Part shown: positions 53,998 to 62,913 of the stretch, piece by piece
How the letters are laid out: every line of letters starts with the position of its first letter
Numbering within the stretch: the stretch's first letter is position 1
Assembly: GCA_965250025.1 (NCBI GenBank)
Contig: OZ252283.1
Span: forward strand, 1,798,001-1,862,000
Direction: 5' to 3'
DNA length: 64,000 bases
Source: CBDDLD01 sp965250025
GTDB lineage: Bacteria; Bacteroidota; Bacteroidia; Flavobacteriales; Flavobacteriaceae
Position numbers and translations under genes: made by a program
The notes under the pieces: generated by a model
What the model was told of the DNA's origin: nothing
The model's input: only the letters and a program-made list of their open reading frames with translations
Database searches by the model: none

Positions 53998-55407
53998 ATG
54001 TCTCGAAAAAACAGAAAGCAACTTTTTACTCAGATTGAAGTCATAGATGCAGGTGCTAAGGGTAAATCTATAGCTAAGGCACCCGATGGTCGTGTTATCT
54101 TTCTTAATAATGCTGTTCCGGGTGATGTTGTTGATATACAAACCTATAAGAAACGTAAAGCCTTTTATGAAGGTAAAGCGACACACTTTCATAAACTTTC
54201 CGAAAGAAGAACAACACCCAAATGCAAGCATTTTGGGACCTGTGGCGGTTGTAAATGGCAACACATGACCTATGCTTCTCAACTGGAATACAAGCAAAAA
54301 GAAGTTGAAAACAACCTCACTCGCCTTGGTCATTTGGATCTACCAGACGTTAATGCCATTTTAGGTTCTGCAGAGCACTATTTCTACAGGAACAAGATGG
54401 AGTTTTCCTTTAGTAATAACCGCTGGTTAACGCAGGAAGAAATTGATTCAAATGACGATCTTGGAGACAGAAATGCCTTAGGGTTTCATATTCCGGGCAT
54501 GTGGGATAAAATTTTAGATATCGATAAGTGTTGGTTACAAGCAGACCCTTCCAATGCCATTAGAAACAGCGTAAAGGATTTTGCTGTAAAACACCAGCTT
54601 GAATTTTTTAATACTAGGGCGCAGAATGGCCTGTTACGAACCCTAATGATTCGTAATACGAGTATTGGAGAACTTATGGTTTTGATTCAATTTTATGATG
54701 ATGATAAAACCAAACGTGAATTGCTTTTAGATCACCTAGTAACTGTATTCCCTGAGATTACGTCTTTACAATACGTTGTGAATCAGAAAGCCAACGATAC
54801 CATATATGATCAGGAAGTCATCTGTTATTACGGTCGTGATCATATTTTTGAAGAAATGGAAGGGCTTAAATTCAAAATTAACGCCAAATCATTTTACCAG
54901 ACCAACTCAGCACAAGCATATGAATTGTATAAGGTTACTCGTGATCTTGCTGCGTTAACAGGTAAAGAACATGTATACGACCTATACACAGGCACGGGTA
55001 CTATAGCCCAATTTGTAGCGAGACACGCAAAACATGTGGTGGGCGTTGAGGCTGTTCCAGACGCTATAAAAGCCGCGAAAGCGAATGCACAATTTAATGG
55101 TATAGAAAACGTTGACTTTTTTGTAGGTGACATGAAAACGGTTTTTAATACCGATTTCATTGAAGCTAATGGAAAACCAGATGTTGTAATTACAGATCCA
55201 CCTAGGGATGGTATGCACAAAGACGTTGTAGCCCAGCTTCTGAACATTTCGCCGAAACGTATTGTTTATGTTAGTTGTAATAGTGCTACACAAGCCAGAG
55301 ATTTAGCATTAATGAAAACCGATTACAAAATAACAAAAGTACAGCCTGTAGATATGTTTCCGCAGACGCATCATGTTGAAAATGTTGTACTTTTAGAAAA
55401 AAGATAA
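53998..55407 (+). CDS. rlmD: 23S rRNA (uracil-C5)-methyltransferase RlmD family
   Basis: This 469-aa protein has an N-terminal TRAM domain (IEVIDAGAKGKSIAKAPDGRVIFLNNAVPGDVV, split by the family), a CKHFGTCGGCKWQHM Fe-S cluster site near residues 77-92, and a SAM-binding DLYTGTGTIAQF. The catalytic Cys is in YVSCNSATQARDL near residue 420. The family methylates U1939 (RlmD) or related uracils in 23S rRNA or tRNA; the precise base is inferred. The next gene starts ten bases downstream. Confidence 0.9.
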   Translation: MSRKNRKQLFTQIEVIDAGAKGKSIAKAPDGRVIFLNNAVPGDVVDIQTYKKRKAFYEGKATHFHKLSERRTTPKCKHFGTCGGCKWQHMTYASQLEYKQKEVENNLTRLGHLDLPDVNAILGSAEHYFYRNKMEFSFSNNRWLTQEEIDSNDDLGDRNALGFHIPGMWDKILDIDKCWLQADPSNAIRNSVKDFAVKHQLEFFNTRAQNGLLRTLMIRNTSIGELMVLIQFYDDDKTKRELLLDHLVTVFPEITSLQYVVNQKANDTIYDQEVICYYGRDHIFEEMEGLKFKINAKSFYQTNSAQAYELYKVTRDLAALTGKEHVYDLYTGTGTIAQFVARHAKHVVGVEAVPDAIKAAKANAQFNGIENVDFFVGDMKTVFNTDFIEANGKPDVVITDPPRDGMHKDVVAQLLNISPKRIVYVSCNSATQARDLALMKTDYKITKVQPVDMFPQTHHVENVVLLEKR

Positions 55408-55416
55408 ATTGTATTA

Positions 55417-55959
55417 ATGGCCAGAATTGTAAGACTACTTTTTCTCATTGCTTTTGTTAGTGTACTAAGTTGCGAACGCGACGATATATGCACAAGTAAC
55501 ACACCAACAACACCACGTTTGCTGGTAGAATTCAGAGATATTTTAAATCAGGATGAACTAAAAAGTGTCAGACGTCTAACGGCATTTGGTGAAGGCTTGG
55601 ATGAAAGCACACGAAGTCTGGTTTTTAATAGTAACGCTAATGCATTAGAATTACCTCTCATTGTTGGTACCGAAGGCGAAGAAACAACGACCCGTTTTAT
55701 ACTCAGAAGAGATGCCGATTTTGATTTGGATGATGACCCTAATACCGCTTCTAATGAAGACATATTAGAAATCACATACGTTCCCGAATTCGTGTATGTT
55801 TCAAGAGCATGTGGCTTTAAGAGTGTTTTTAATAACTTAACTGTTAGTATTATTTCTGATGGTGATGTGTGGGCGCTTCTTACAGACTTTCCAAATAGCA
55901 ATACAAATAATATTAATGTAGAAGATGAATCAGAGACACACCTTTATATTTTTCATTAG
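55417..55959 (+). CDS. DUF6452 family lipoprotein
   Basis: This 180-aa lipoprotein has its signal ending VSVLSCERDD (Cys near residue 19) and the family opening CTSNTPTTPRLLVEFRD, which identifies DUF6452. The rest is a beta-rich domain of unknown function. It is always found next to DUF6048 in the Flavobacteriaceae, as here, with a 35-base overlap. Function is unknown. Confidence 0.85.
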   Translation: MARIVRLLFLIAFVSVLSCERDDICTSNTPTTPRLLVEFRDILNQDELKSVRRLTAFGEGLDESTRSLVFNSNANALELPLIVGTEGEETTTRFILRRDADFDLDDDPNTASNEDILEITYVPEFVYVSRACGFKSVFNNLTVSIISDGDVWALLTDFPNSNTNNINVEDESETHLYIFH

Positions 55960-56677
55960 TATACTAACGCTATCGATGTTTACAACAACACTATACGCTC
56001 AAAACGATAGTATTGTAAAAGACAGCATTGTTTATAAGCAAAAGTATGGACTACGCATTGGTGGTGATTTATCAAAAATAGTACGTACTGCCATTGATGA
56101 CGATTATACCGGCTTTGAGATTAATGCCGATTACCGACTCACCAAGCGCATTTATTTGGCAGGTGAATTAGGCACGGAAGAACGCACACTTTCTGAAGAC
56201 GCTATAAATGTGACTGCAAAGGGCAGTTATTTTAAAGCTGGAATTGACTATAACCTATACCGCAACTGGTTAAATATGGAAAATATGATCTTTGCAGGCT
56301 TAAGGATTGGGGCCAGTACATTCAGCCAGAAACTTAATAGCTACAGCATCTATAATGTTAACAATCAATACTGGGACGAGCAAGTTGTTATAGAAAGCGG
56401 TGAAGAAACTGATGGATTAACAGCTTTATGGACTGAACTTATGTTTGGTATAAAGGCAGAAGTTTTTAATAATCTTTATGTTGGGCTCAATGTGCAGTTG
56501 AAGATCAGAATCTCTGATGATCAGCCAAATGGCTTTGAAAACCTATACATTCCAGGATTTAACAGGACATACGATAGTGGCCGATTTGGTGCCGGATTTG
56601 GATACAATATCTCATACTTGATACCAATCTTCAAAAAAGATAAAATAGTACCTAAGGTTACTGAAGAAGATAACTAA
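55925..56677 (+). CDS. DUF6048 family outer-membrane protein
   Basis: This 250-aa protein has a signal peptide ending YAQ near residue 26 and a beta-barrel-like body (RIGGDLSKIVRTAIDDDYTGFEINADYRL, split by the family). It overlaps the DUF6452 gene by 35 bases and probably forms a lipoprotein/barrel pair with it in the outer membrane. The role is unknown; the pairing is conserved in the family. Confidence 0.82.
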   Translation: MNQRHTFIFFISILTLSMFTTTLYAQNDSIVKDSIVYKQKYGLRIGGDLSKIVRTAIDDDYTGFEINADYRLTKRIYLAGELGTEERTLSEDAINVTAKGSYFKAGIDYNLYRNWLNMENMIFAGLRIGASTFSQKLNSYSIYNVNNQYWDEQVVIESGEETDGLTALWTELMFGIKAEVFNNLYVGLNVQLKIRISDDQPNGFENLYIPGFNRTYDSGRFGAGFGYNISYLIPIFKKDKIVPKVTEEDN

Positions 56678-56736
56678 GGTCTGTATTTTAATTTTTTAAA
56701 AATTTCGTTATCTTTTCCATAGCAAACTACTAAACT

Positions 56737-57264
56737 ATGGATAAAGAAACTATTGCCCATCTTATTGAAGAAAAGCATAGTGCTTTAATTCAATGGTTAA
56801 AAAGCCAACCTGATGCATCTTGGGAAGAAGGTCCTGAAGGCAAATGGACCTCTGGTCAGCAAGCTTTACACTTACTACAAAGCATTAAACCGTTAAATAC
56901 AGCCATGAGCTTGCCTAAGTTTTTACTAAAATACAGATACGGCAAAGCCAACCGCCCCGTAAGAGATTACGATGCCATAGTAAAACGCTACATGGAACGT
57001 TTGGAAAAAGCCAAAGGAAAAACCTATAAAGGCTCTCAAAACATGAAAGTTCCATCGCTAAGCGAGAAAAAGTATATCCTCAACCGATTACAGGTAGAAC
57101 AAAAAAAGTTGCAGTACAAAACCAAAAAGTGGAAAGATCATGACCTTGATAACGTAATCTTACCACATCCGCTCATGGGAAAAATGCCGGTGAGAGAAGT
57201 TGTCATGTGGACGGTATATCATGTAGAACATCACACACAATCGCTACAGGCTAACTATTCATAA
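56737..57264 (+). CDS. DinB family protein
   Basis: This 175-aa protein has the four-helix DinB/YfiT pattern. Candidate metal ligands are His near residue 48 (QQALHLLQSI) and the pair in YHVEHHTQ near residue 165. The family includes thiol-dependent transferases and putative metalloenzymes; the substrate is unknown. It has no close operon partner. Confidence 0.85.
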   Translation: MDKETIAHLIEEKHSALIQWLKSQPDASWEEGPEGKWTSGQQALHLLQSIKPLNTAMSLPKFLLKYRYGKANRPVRDYDAIVKRYMERLEKAKGKTYKGSQNMKVPSLSEKKYILNRLQVEQKKLQYKTKKWKDHDLDNVILPHPLMGKMPVREVVMWTVYHVEHHTQSLQANYS

Positions 57265-57360
57265 GCATCGCCTTAAGTTTAATCTATAATTTTATCCTAT
57301 CGTCGTATTAATGGCAGTCATGTGAATGAAATAATTACTTTTGGTAGCCTAACCTCTGCT

Positions 57361-59061
57361 ATGGCCAATAAACTAAAAATAGGTATTCTCATTGACGATT
57401 ATAAGCTTTCTAACTGGGCATATACTATTATTGAGACTATTCAAAATTCGGATTATGCCGAGCTACAGCTGGTTATAAAAAACGATTCGAGCGCAACACA
57501 TTCGGCATCTAAACTGGCTAAACTCATAAAAAAAAGGCATCAAATTATACATAAAGCGCATACACTGTTTGACGCAAAATTATTGGGAAGACATGTTACT
57601 TACAGTACTGAAAAAGAGATTACTCCTTTAATTCAAAATGTTGATCAAATTGCAGTAACTCCCACCCGGACCAAGTTTGTTGATCGATTAATTGAAGATG
57701 ATGTTAAAGCTATAAAGGCTTATGGACTGGATGTAATATTACGATTTGGTTTTAGAATCCTAAAAGGGGATATCCTTAAGTCTGCCAAATATGGTGTATG
57801 GTCTCATCATCATGGCGATAATCGTGACAATCGGGGTGGTCCCCCCGGATATTGGGAATCTGTAGAAAAGTGGGGAACATCAGGCTTTATGCTACAAATC
57901 CTGAACGAAGATCTGGACGGTGGTAAAGTCATGTATCGTTCTAATCACCTTACCGATTACTTATCTATAGAAAGGAATAAAAACACCTTCTATTGGCGAT
58001 CTTCACACATCGTTCCACGTGTCTTAAAAGGTATTTATCTTCATGGCGAATCGTATTTGAATGCTATGATTTCCAGATCAAATAAAGATCTTATTTCTTA
58101 CGACAAACCGCTCTATAAAACACCACGCAATTTTAAAGCGCTTCAAAACTTTTTAAAGTTTGCTTATCATTTTATTTACAGAGCCATACAACACACATTT
58201 TATATCAATTATTGGTATGTGATGGTTAAGCCTATAAAGGGTGAAAGTGAAATCCGATCTACCTCCATAAGAAAGTTAAAACCTCTTCATACAAAATCAA
58301 AAAAATACTGGGCAGATCCTTTTGTCATATCTAAAGAAGGTAAGAACTATATGTTTGTTGAAGAATACATATGGAAAACCAACAAGGCACATATCAGCAT
58401 TGTAGAACTCGATGCCAAAGGCAATTATATTACAGATTATAAAATTATTGATACGCCTTATCACCTGTCCTATCCTTTTGTTTTTGAACATGAAGGCGAA
58501 TTATACTTGATTCCTGAAAGCAGGTCTAACAGGTCTGTAGAACTTTATAAATGTACTGAGTTTCCTCATCAATGGGAATTTGAAATGACCCTTATGACAT
58601 CTGTAGACGCTGTGGATACCACACTGTATTACGATGGTAAATTATGGTGGCTGTTTTGTAATTATGATGAAACCGGAGGCAAATCATCATGTGCTGATGA
58701 ACTTCATATATTTTATGCTGAAGACTTTAAAACTCAAAACTGGACACCGCATAAGCTCAACCCTGTAGCATCAGATTGTAGAACATCACGGCCTGCCGGT
58801 CGCTTATTCTCATTAGATGGGCAGCTTTTCCGACCTTCCCAACGCTCAGAATATATTTACGGAAAAGCATGTAATATTTTTGAAATCAAAACTTTGAGTA
58901 AAACGGAGTACGAAGAGCAGTTGGTAACTACCATTCACCCGGATTGGAACAAAAAAGTGCAAGGCATACATACCTTTAATTTTTCTGATAACTTATTGGT
59001 AGTAGATGCGTTTATGTACCGTCCAAAATTCTCCTTTAAACCTTTCAAAAAGCAATTTTAG
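57361..59061 (+). CDS. formyltransferase-like / glucosamine inositolphosphorylceramide transferase-like protein
   Basis: From the ATG at 57361 the product is 566 aa. Residues 1-200 look like a formyltransferase Rossmann domain, with SHHHGDNRDNRGGPPGYWES in place of the NxHxSLLPxYRG loop and LDGG matching the catalytic Asp region. The Asn of the usual NxH is Ser here. From residue about 280 a beta-propeller domain (KKYWADPFVISKEG, MFVEEYI, YPFVFEHEGELYLIPES) matches the catalytic part of plant GINT1 proteins. A TACTTTTG box (57336-57343) supports the start; a GTG at 57322 lies before it. The real substrate is unknown. Confidence 0.75.
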   Translation: MANKLKIGILIDDYKLSNWAYTIIETIQNSDYAELQLVIKNDSSATHSASKLAKLIKKRHQIIHKAHTLFDAKLLGRHVTYSTEKEITPLIQNVDQIAVTPTRTKFVDRLIEDDVKAIKAYGLDVILRFGFRILKGDILKSAKYGVWSHHHGDNRDNRGGPPGYWESVEKWGTSGFMLQILNEDLDGGKVMYRSNHLTDYLSIERNKNTFYWRSSHIVPRVLKGIYLHGESYLNAMISRSNKDLISYDKPLYKTPRNFKALQNFLKFAYHFIYRAIQHTFYINYWYVMVKPIKGESEIRSTSIRKLKPLHTKSKKYWADPFVISKEGKNYMFVEEYIWKTNKAHISIVELDAKGNYITDYKIIDTPYHLSYPFVFEHEGELYLIPESRSNRSVELYKCTEFPHQWEFEMTLMTSVDAVDTTLYYDGKLWWLFCNYDETGGKSSCADELHIFYAEDFKTQNWTPHKLNPVASDCRTSRPAGRLFSLDGQLFRPSQRSEYIYGKACNIFEIKTLSKTEYEEQLVTTIHPDWNKKVQGIHTFNFSDNLLVVDAFMYRPKFSFKPFKKQF

Positions 59062-59137
59062 TGGTTTAGATTGACAATTATCATAAAAATTGTTGATCGA
59101 AATACGGATCTTTAAGTACATCAAAATACTTAAGATC

Positions 59138-59683
59138 ATGACATCTAAAATTACATTTTACCTCATCCTACCCTTCTTAATGTTCGGATGCGCTTCAACA
59201 TCATCGGTTGTTTTTGATTATAATCTGGATATTGATTTCAATAACTACAACACCTATGTACTATGTGTTGAGGATTTATTTGTAGAAAACGCAAACTACC
59301 CCAACAGAGATAATGAGTACCTCAGGCAACTTATTGGTGATGCACTAGAGCTAGAAATGGAAGAAAGAGCTCATAGCACTAATGTGCTTAACCCGCAACT
59401 TCAAGTTGGTTTCAAAATTGTTATTAAAGAGGAACAGGTAAGTTTTAACAATTGTGAACATTCTGGAGAACTTGAATACTGGGAAAATTGTAAAGTGCAT
59501 AACCAAACCTATCATCAGGAAACTCTGGTAACTTATGTTTCAGATTATACTACGAATAAAGTTTTATGGCAAGCTTCTATTGATTGTAGTATGAATAAGT
59601 CGAGAAAAAAACTTAAGTCTTATGTTGAAGGTATTGTGTCTCAGCTATTTGACACCTATCCAAAAGATATTACAACACCTTAA
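59138..59683 (+). CDS. DUF4136 family lipoprotein
   Basis: From the ATG at 59138 the product is 181 aa with a lipoprotein signal (YLILPFLMFGC, Cys near residue 18) and the DUF4136 opening SSVVFDYNLDIDFNNYNTYV. The function of the family is unknown. The longer frame from 59090 uses a non-ATG start and puts 16 residues ahead of the signal. It converges with the THUMP methyltransferase, overlapping by four bases. Confidence 0.8.
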   Translation: MTSKITFYLILPFLMFGCASTSSVVFDYNLDIDFNNYNTYVLCVEDLFVENANYPNRDNEYLRQLIGDALELEMEERAHSTNVLNPQLQVGFKIVIKEEQVSFNNCEHSGELEYWENCKVHNQTYHQETLVTYVSDYTTNKVLWQASIDCSMNKSRKKLKSYVEGIVSQLFDTYPKDITTP

Positions 59684-60843
59684 CTTTGCTGTTTCTTTGC
59701 TTTACGGCTGCCTTCATACATCTCATACTTTACCAATCGTGATTCTAACTTGGCATTAAAAACTTTTATTTTTCTGGATGGACGAAGCCCAACAAATTTT
59801 AAAGCTTCAAGATTAGACGTTATCAGCCACGCATTAGTATTTGGATAGCCATGTTTTAAAGTCGTTCCTATATTGCCATAAAATTCCTGAACATTCAAAT
59901 TCTCTAAACGTTCACCATAGGGCGGATTAAAAACCATATGCAATTTATCAGTTCCTGCTTTTTGGGTTTTAAAAAAATCCTCGTGCTTAATACTGATAAA
60001 TTCATCGAGATGAGCATTTTTTATGTTTTCTTTTGCCTTTCTGACTGCTGAAGGCGATTTATCGTACCCTAAAATCTTATGATGAAAATCACGGGTTTTC
60101 TTTAGGAGCGATTCTTCAATCTTTTCAAACAGGTCTACATCCCAATCCTGCCAACGCTCAAAAGCAAATTCTTTGCGCATCAAATTTGGCGGTATATTAC
60201 AAGCAATCATAGCCGCTTCTGCAAGCATGGTACCACTTCCACACATGGGATCCATAAAGTCCGTTTGTCCGTCCCAACCGCTCATCATAATCAATCCGGC
60301 TGCTAAGACTTCATTAATTGGAGCAATATTGGTTGCTATTTTATAACCGCGTCTGTGTAAAGATTCGCCAGAAGTATCTAAAGATATGGTACAACGTTGT
60401 CGGTCAATATGTACATTAACTTTGAGATCAGGAAAACGCAGATCGATGTTAGGGCGTGTGCCCTGATTTTCTCTAAAACGGTCAACAATTGCATCTTTGG
60501 TTTTTAATGCGGTGTACTGCGAATGTGTAAACACACTATGATGAACGGTAGCATCGACAGCCAAGGATCCTGAAGGCTTGAGATAATTCTCCCATTTAAT
60601 GGCCTTTACATTAGTATACAAATCTTGCTCCTTAACTACCCTGAAGGATTTAATAGGTTTTAAAATTTTTATAGCCGTTCTTATTCCAAGATTAGCTTTA
60701 TACATAAACCCTTTATCACCTACAAAACTCACATTACGTACGCCTTTCTCAACTTCCATAGCACCTAATTGCTTAAGTTCAGTTGCTAAAATATCTTCAA
60801 AGCCAAATAATGTTTTGGCCACCATCTTGAAATTATTGTCCAT
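59680..60843 (-). CDS. THUMP domain rRNA methyltransferase (RlmL/RlmK-N-terminus type)
   Basis: From the ATG at 60843 the product is 387 aa. A THUMP domain (residues about 45-155) is followed by a SAM-dependent Rossmann methyltransferase with FMDPMCGSGTMLAEA and the N6/N2-type catalytic motif NPPYGERL. The family methylates guanine N2 in 23S rRNA (RlmL) or related RNAs. A frame extension to 60897 is not needed; the promoter palindrome at 60862-60884 lies inside it. It converges with DUF4136. Confidence 0.9.
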   Translation of the reverse strand: MDNNFKMVAKTLFGFEDILATELKQLGAMEVEKGVRNVSFVGDKGFMYKANLGIRTAIKILKPIKSFRVVKEQDLYTNVKAIKWENYLKPSGSLAVDATVHHSVFTHSQYTALKTKDAIVDRFRENQGTRPNIDLRFPDLKVNVHIDRQRCTISLDTSGESLHRRGYKIATNIAPINEVLAAGLIMMSGWDGQTDFMDPMCGSGTMLAEAAMIACNIPPNLMRKEFAFERWQDWDVDLFEKIEESLLKKTRDFHHKILGYDKSPSAVRKAKENIKNAHLDEFISIKHEDFFKTQKAGTDKLHMVFNPPYGERLENLNVQEFYGNIGTTLKHGYPNTNAWLITSNLEALKFVGLRPSRKIKVFNAKLESRLVKYEMYEGSRKAKKQQS

Positions 60844-60861
60844 ATGATACGTCAAATAGAT

Positions 60862-60884
60862 TGCAAAAATACAGTATTTTTGCA
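60862..60884. repeat. 23-bp perfect palindrome carrying two opposed -7 boxes
   Basis: TGCAAAAATAC and GTATTTTTGCA flank a single central A. Each arm, read outward, contains TATTTTTG, one for the THUMP methyltransferase (minus, 60864-60871) and one facing the plus strand (60875-60882). A second palindrome, GGAGGTCCTCC (60885-60895), follows directly. On the minus side the start would be near 60859, 16 bases before the ATG at 60843. A plus-strand transcript would run into the 61044 methyltransferase gene. Confidence 0.6.
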
Positions 60885-61043
60885 GGAGGTCCTCCATAAA
60901 TTTATATGGATATAATGTTATGGGAGTTTCAAGATAAAAGCTTAGAAATCAGCAACTATCATGGTGATCAGTCATTTCTTGAAATCCGGTAACATTCGCA
61001 AACAACAGAAATTAAAACACGCGTTTGCTTAAGAAAGACGTAT

Positions 61044-61775
61044 ATGACTAAACCCGCAAAACAATGGTACGCATCGTGGTTTGATACCCCGTACTACCAT
61101 ATTTTATACAAAGACAGAGATTATTCCGAAGCGCAAGTTTTCATGGATAACCTTACCAATTATCTTAATCTTCCTGCTGGCGGGACAATTTTAGATCTGG
61201 CTTGTGGTAAAGGTCGACATTCCGTCTATCTCAATACATTGGGATATCATGTAACCGGTGTTGATTTGTCCAAACAAAGCATCTCACATGCTAAGCAATA
61301 TGAAAACGACACTTTGAAATTTGACGTTCATGATATGACAAAACCTTATCCTGAAACCTTTGATGCCGTTTTTAATTTATTTACCAGTTTTGGGTATTTT
61401 GAAGATGATATCTGTAATCTCAACACCATTACTTCTATAAAAGCAGAATTAAACACCTATGGCTTTGGTGTTATTGATTTCATGAATGTTAATTATGTTA
61501 TTGACCATTTAGTTAAAGAAGATACTAAAACTGTTGAAGGTATTGACTTTCACCAAAGAAGAACATTTAACAATGGCTACATCATTAAAGATATTTCTTT
61601 TAATGTTGATGGGGAGGCATTTGAGTTTCAGGAGCGTGTAAAAGCCTTTACTTTAGAAGATTTTAAAGTATTATTTGAAAAAGCCGGCGTTCATTTATTA
61701 GATGTGTTTGGGGATTATAAATTGCGTAAATACGATACCAAAACTTCCGAACGCCTTATTATGATTTTTAAGTAA
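61044..61775 (+). CDS. class I SAM-dependent methyltransferase
   Basis: This 243-aa protein has the SAM motif LDLACGKGRHSVYLNTLGY near residue 45, followed by VTGVDLSKQSI. It starts KPAKQWYASWFDTPYYHILY, a signature shared by a Bacteroidota-specific group of these enzymes. The substrate is unknown. It begins a three-gene run with the ZIP transporter (9 bases) and DUF4268 (directly adjacent). Confidence 0.82.
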   Translation: MTKPAKQWYASWFDTPYYHILYKDRDYSEAQVFMDNLTNYLNLPAGGTILDLACGKGRHSVYLNTLGYHVTGVDLSKQSISHAKQYENDTLKFDVHDMTKPYPETFDAVFNLFTSFGYFEDDICNLNTITSIKAELNTYGFGVIDFMNVNYVIDHLVKEDTKTVEGIDFHQRRTFNNGYIIKDISFNVDGEAFEFQERVKAFTLEDFKVLFEKAGVHLLDVFGDYKLRKYDTKTSERLIMIFK

Positions 61776-61784
61776 ACTGCTCGT

Positions 61785-62459
61785 ATGAACAAGTATCTTT
61801 TTCCTGTTTATGCCATTATTATAGGTATTACAATAGCTTTCTTATCTAAGAATAAAAAACCTTTATTCACCAAGCTATTGTTATCGTTCAGCGGTGCATT
61901 CCTATTAGCACTTACGCTATTTGACTTGCTCCCCGAAGTCTATGAGCATCTCGAGGCAAAACGTACAGGTCTTTATATTATGTGCGGTATACTGCTTCAG
62001 ATCATACTGGAGTTTTTTTCAAAAGGTGCCGAACATGGTCATGTACATATTCATAAAAATGACACTCAATTTCCATGGTTATTGTTTATAAGTTTATGTA
62101 TTCATAGTTTTTTAGAAGGTTTTCCCATTCACCAGCATAACGATATGGTATTTGGTGTTTTTATACATAAAATACCTATTGCTGCCATGATCACTACGTT
62201 TCTTTTAAAATCGAAACATAATAGGTTACAAATTATTGGCTTCCTCATCTTATTTGCAGTAATGACACCTTTAGGGACAATTATCTCAAACAACACAACC
62301 ATTGCTGCAAATGATATCAATACTATTAATGCTATAGTTATAGGTATCTTTTTACACATATCTACAACCATATTGTTTGAAACAGGTGAAGGTCATAAGT
62401 TTAACTTATCTAAACTTTTAGCTATTGTTTTGGGTATTTTAATAGCATACTTTATATAG
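61785..62459 (+). CDS. ZIP family metal transporter
   Basis: This 224-aa protein has about seven membrane segments, a His-rich loop (AEHGHVHIHKND near residue 85) and the ZIP transmembrane motif HSFLEGFPIH near residue 107, with ISTTILFETGEGHK near residue 190. It imports a divalent metal such as zinc or iron into the cytosol. It ends one base before the DUF4268 gene. Confidence 0.88.
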   Translation: MNKYLFPVYAIIIGITIAFLSKNKKPLFTKLLLSFSGAFLLALTLFDLLPEVYEHLEAKRTGLYIMCGILLQIILEFFSKGAEHGHVHIHKNDTQFPWLLFISLCIHSFLEGFPIHQHNDMVFGVFIHKIPIAAMITTFLLKSKHNRLQIIGFLILFAVMTPLGTIISNNTTIAANDINTINAIVIGIFLHISTTILFETGEGHKFNLSKLLAIVLGILIAYFI

Positions 62460-62891
62460 ATGTTTTCTAAAGAAGAAAGTCGTTTGTTAAGACAGGAATT
62501 CTGGACCAGCTTCGGAAAATCATTTCCGAGAAAATGGGTATTGTACAATACAAAAATCAAAGGGCTTTCATTCAAGTTTTATTTTGATACTAAAAAAGCT
62601 TTAGTCGCTTTAGATCTCGAAGATGATTTGGAAAACCGAATTAATTATTGGGAAAAACTATGCGCTTTAAAATCCATCATTCATAACGATTATCTGCCCG
62701 ATGCTATATTTGAAGAAATTCATTATCTGGATAATGGAAAAGAGATCTCTAGAATATATGTGCCCTTAGATCAAAAAGTATCCATTCATAACAAAAACAC
62801 CTGGCAAGATACCATGTTATTTTTTAATCAAAAGATGAGTGCATTTGAAGCTTTTTTTGAGACTTATGAAGATGTGATTAAAAGCCAGTAA
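62460..62891 (+). CDS. DUF4268 family protein
   Basis: This 143-aa cytosolic protein begins FSKEESRLLRQEFWTSFGKSFPRKW and contains KIKGLSFKFYFD and a C-terminal W-rich stretch (NTWQDTMLFFNQKM), which match DUF4268. Some members are linked to nucleases, but no such partner is here. Its ATG directly follows the ZIP transporter stop. Confidence 0.85.
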   Translation: MFSKEESRLLRQEFWTSFGKSFPRKWVLYNTKIKGLSFKFYFDTKKALVALDLEDDLENRINYWEKLCALKSIIHNDYLPDAIFEEIHYLDNGKEISRIYVPLDQKVSIHNKNTWQDTMLFFNQKMSAFEAFFETYEDVIKSQ

Positions 62892-62913
62892 ATAGTTTAA
62901 GGACTGTAATAAT

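Noticed and set aside
54894..55247. 117-codon ORF antisense to rlmD
   Set aside because: It overlaps strongly conserved catalytic motifs of rlmD in the other strand.
60885..60895. GGAGG as a Shine-Dalgarno sequence
   Set aside because: It is part of a palindrome, no start codon follows at a suitable distance, and such sites are absent elsewhere in the window.
60906..60992. 28-codon ORF downstream of the plus-facing box at 60875-60882
   Set aside because: Too short, no similarity I recognise and no signal; probably chance.
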